Both the position numbers and the translations under genes were made by a program. Shown one piece after another: positions 5,505-7,208 of a stretch of 7,208 bases of DNA. Within the stretch, counting starts at the first letter, position 1, and each line of letters starts with the position of its first letter. The notes beneath the pieces were generated by a model that ran no database searches, was not told where the DNA came from, and was given only the letters and a program-made list of their open reading frames with translations. Source of the DNA: Thiosocius sp049669185 (lineage in GTDB: Bacteria > Pseudomonadota > Gammaproteobacteria > Chromatiales > Chromatiaceae); NCBI GenBank assembly GCA_049669185.1, contig JBATKF010000419.1, forward strand, positions 1-7,208. Direction: 5' to 3'.

Positions 5505-6806
5505 TCAAATTGGGACGCCCTCGGGCCCCGGCCGGCGCGCGCCTGCCTCGGTTCTCGCAATAACATCATGGGTCTTCCCTGGCTTGTTCAATTTCTGTCG
5601 AAGGAACGCGCATTGCACCGGCAGCGACGCCTTGGCCAATAGTGTGAACAGCAGCAGGCCGAAGGCCCAGATGCCGAGGGATACCATGATCTCCGTGGTA
5701 CTCGGGGTGTACTCGTAGATCTCGCCGATCGGCGTGGGGACAAAGGCCGGGATCACCAGGCCCATCCCCTTTTCTATCCAGATACCGACCACGGTGAGCA
5801 CGAAGGCGAAGTTCATCGACACGGGATGCCTGCGCAGCGGGTGAATCATCAATATCACTACCGCCACCGTGAGCAATACCACAGCGGTCCAGATCCACGG
5901 GGTGAGACCGGTATGACCGTCGAGGCCGAAGAACAGATAGCGGGCCGAGGCCGCGTGCTCACCCTCGTTGTAGAAGTCAGTAAACAGCTCCGCCACCAGG
6001 AAGAACAGCGTAATCTGCAGCGCGATCGCGGTGACCAGCGCCAGATGATCGATTACGGTCTGGCGGATTGGATAGTCGCTGATCCGCCGAATGATCTGTA
6101 GGCCGATCGCCATCAGCGCGGGGCCGGAGGCGAAGGCGGAGGCAATGAATCTCGGCGCCAGCAGCGCATTGTGCCAATAGGGTCGCGCGGAGTTGGCCGA
6201 GTACAGGAAGGCGGTCACGGTATGAATCGAGATGGCCCAGAAGATCGCCAGCAGCACCCAGGGGAAATAGCGCGCCTGCGCGGGGTCTTTTCCCTGGTAG
6301 TGGTTGTAAACGATATAGAACGATATCCCGAGGTTCAGCAGCAGATAGCCGTTGAGCACGATGACGTCCCAGGCCAGCAGCGACTGCGGAAAATTGAAAC
6401 GTCCGATGAACGGAATCAGGTGCCAGAAACGATCCGGCCGGCCCAGATCGACGACCACGAACAGGATCGCCATCGTGACGGCCGCAATCGCGATGGTGTC
6501 GCCCATCAGCACCACGTCCTTGATGTCTTTGCGGTCGAAGATATACGCGGGTACGACCAGCATCACCGCCGCGGCGGCCACACCGACCAGGAAGGTGAAG
6601 TTGGAGATGTAAAAGCCCCAGGACACCTGATTGGTCATATTGGTCACGATCAGGCCATCGCGGAGCTGCAGGTAATAGAACCATCCGCCGACGGCAATGA
6701 CGGACAGCAGGGCTACGAGCCATAGCCAATAGAGCACACCGCCACGCACCATATGGCCCAGGCTGCTAAGCAGGAAGCCCGTCACGCCGGGTCTGGCTTC
6801 AGTCAT
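5505..6806 (-). CDS. NrfD/DsrP/HybB-type quinone-interacting integral membrane subunit
   Basis: Membrane anchor of 433 residues that in this family exchanges electrons between a ferredoxin subunit and the quinone pool. About ten hydrophobic segments can be seen, near residues 25-45, 62-89, 100-120, 142-165, 181-201, 214-237, 254-276, 302-321, 331-350 and 372-392. Family-type stretches include WGFYISNFTFLVGVAAAAV (63-81), the D-x-GRPDRFWHL loop after helix 3 (120-130) and the late GEIYEYTPSTTEI segment (361-373) seen in DsrP/HybB-like proteins. The size and ten-helix layout fit DsrP/HybB better than the shorter eight-helix PsrC type. The start at 6806 overlaps the ferredoxin stop, so the two products probably form a pair. 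The last 30 or so residues are a charged tail. No haem-binding CxxCH motif is present. The family is clear, but the physiological complex and electron direction are not. Confidence 0.92.
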   Translation of the reverse strand: MTEARPGVTGFLLSSLGHMVRGGVLYWLWLVALLSVIAVGGWFYYLQLRDGLIVTNMTNQVSWGFYISNFTFLVGVAAAAVMLVVPAYIFDRKDIKDVVLMGDTIAIAAVTMAILFVVVDLGRPDRFWHLIPFIGRFNFPQSLLAWDVIVLNGYLLLNLGISFYIVYNHYQGKDPAQARYFPWVLLAIFWAISIHTVTAFLYSANSARPYWHNALLAPRFIASAFASGPALMAIGLQIIRRISDYPIRQTVIDHLALVTAIALQITLFFLVAELFTDFYNEGEHAASARYLFFGLDGHTGLTPWIWTAVVLLTVAVVILMIHPLRRHPVSMNFAFVLTVVGIWIEKGMGLVIPAFVPTPIGEIYEYTPSTTEIMVSLGIWAFGLLLFTLLAKASLPVQCAFLRQKLNKPGKTHDVIARTEAGARRPGPEGVPI

Positions 6807-7208
6807 CGCGGAAATACCAGAACTTGGGTTCGGTGCCGAGGTCTTCCTTCAAACGAAAGATCGCCTTCTTCTCGAGCACATAGCGTATTTCGCTGTTCGG
6901 GTCGAGCAGGTTGCCGAAGATACGGGCACCGGTCGGGCAGGCCTCCTGGCAGGCCGGCTGGCGGCCCTGGCGGGTGCGCTGCACGCAGAAATGGCACTTT
7001 TCTACCACGCCGCGCGGTCGCGGACGGTTGCCCAGGTAGTGGGTCTGGGTAGTGATGGCCTCAGGCGGCAGATCGGGCGAACCCCAGTTGAAATGCCGCG
7101 CCTGGTAAGGACAGGCCGTCATGCAGTAACGACAGCCGATGCACCAGTCGTAGTCCACGACCACGATGCCGTCCGGCTCCATCCAGGTGGCCTCCACCGG
7201 GCATGCCT
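6799..7208 (-). CDS. DsrO/HybA-like 4Fe-4S ferredoxin subunit, C-terminal part (5' end outside window)
   Basis: Electron-transfer subunit that would pass electrons between a catalytic or cytochrome partner and the membrane subunit encoded next. The reading frame stays open to the window edge, so the N-terminus is missing; 135 complete residues are visible. A Cys-Pro at visible residues 2-3 looks like the end of an earlier cluster motif. A full CxxCxxCxxxCP motif follows at residues 22-32 (CIGCRYC...CP), then a CxxC-x11-CxxxCP motif at 71-90. The segment GIVVVDYDWCIGCRYC and the C-terminal stretch after GNLLDPNSE are typical of the periplasmic ferredoxin subunits of the DsrO/HybA family, which sit beside an NrfD-type anchor. 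The GTG at 7197 is not the start, because similarity to ferredoxin subunits continues upstream of it. The stop overlaps the next gene by 8 bases (ATGACTGA), indicating translational coupling. The parent complex (Dsr-like, Hyb-like or other) cannot be decided without the upstream genes. Confidence 0.9.
   Translation of the reverse strand, partial: ACPVEATWMEPDGIVVVDYDWCIGCRYCMTACPYQARHFNWGSPDLPPEAITTQTHYLGNRPRPRGVVEKCHFCVQRTRQGRQPACQEACPTGARIFGNLLDPNSEIRYVLEKKAIFRLKEDLGTEPKFWYFRDD

Noticed and set aside
6171..6725. 184-residue plus-strand open frame opposite the ten-helix membrane gene
   Set aside because: Strongly polar product rich in Asp, His, Gln and Arg, as expected for the complement of membrane-helix codons.

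Overview
This GC-rich window carries seven genes, all read from the minus strand, so transcription runs from position 7208 towards position 1. The gene families (NrfD-type quinone-interacting membrane subunits, 4Fe-4S ferredoxin subunits, a Tat-exported molybdopterin oxidoreductase, a multi-rhodanese protein and a rubrerythrin) point to a Gram-negative bacterium with respiratory sulfur metabolism. A sulfur-cycling proteobacterium is the best guess, but nothing here fixes the taxon.

Layout in transcription order. (1) 7208-6799: the C-terminal part of a DsrO/HybA-type ferredoxin subunit, cut by the window edge. (2) 6806-5505: a ten-helix DsrP/HybB-type NrfD membrane subunit that overlaps gene 1 by 8 bases. 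(3) A 146-base gap with a plausible sigma70-type promoter whose -10 lies inside a 7-bp inverted repeat. (4) 5358-4795: a rubrerythrin-like diiron protein without a rubredoxin domain. (5) A 249-base gap (4546-4794) with two GC-rich stem-loops. (6) 4545-3256: a secreted 429-residue protein with an OB-like N-terminal domain and three rhodanese repeats, the middle one lacking its catalytic cysteine. (7) 3235-1046, 1044-502 and 491-1: a PsrA/PhsA-like catalytic subunit with a Tat signal, a four-cluster PsrB-like ferredoxin and the first 163 residues of a PsrC-like NrfD anchor. These three follow the rhodanese gene with gaps of 20, 1 and 10 bases.

Inferred working model. The PsrABC-type complex faces the periplasm and exchanges electrons between a sulfur compound (polysulfide, sulfur or thiosulfate; direction unknown) and the quinone pool. 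The co-transcribed periplasmic multi-rhodanese protein would bind and hand over sulfane sulfur, as the single-domain Sud protein does for Psr in Wolinella succinogenes. The DsrOP/HybAB-like pair is a second quinone-linked Fe-S module, and the rubrerythrin may protect the oxygen-sensitive metal centres. The most unusual points are the three-rhodanese protein with one inactive domain coupled to a Psr complex, two different NrfD modules side by side, and the candidate operator at the rubrerythrin promoter.
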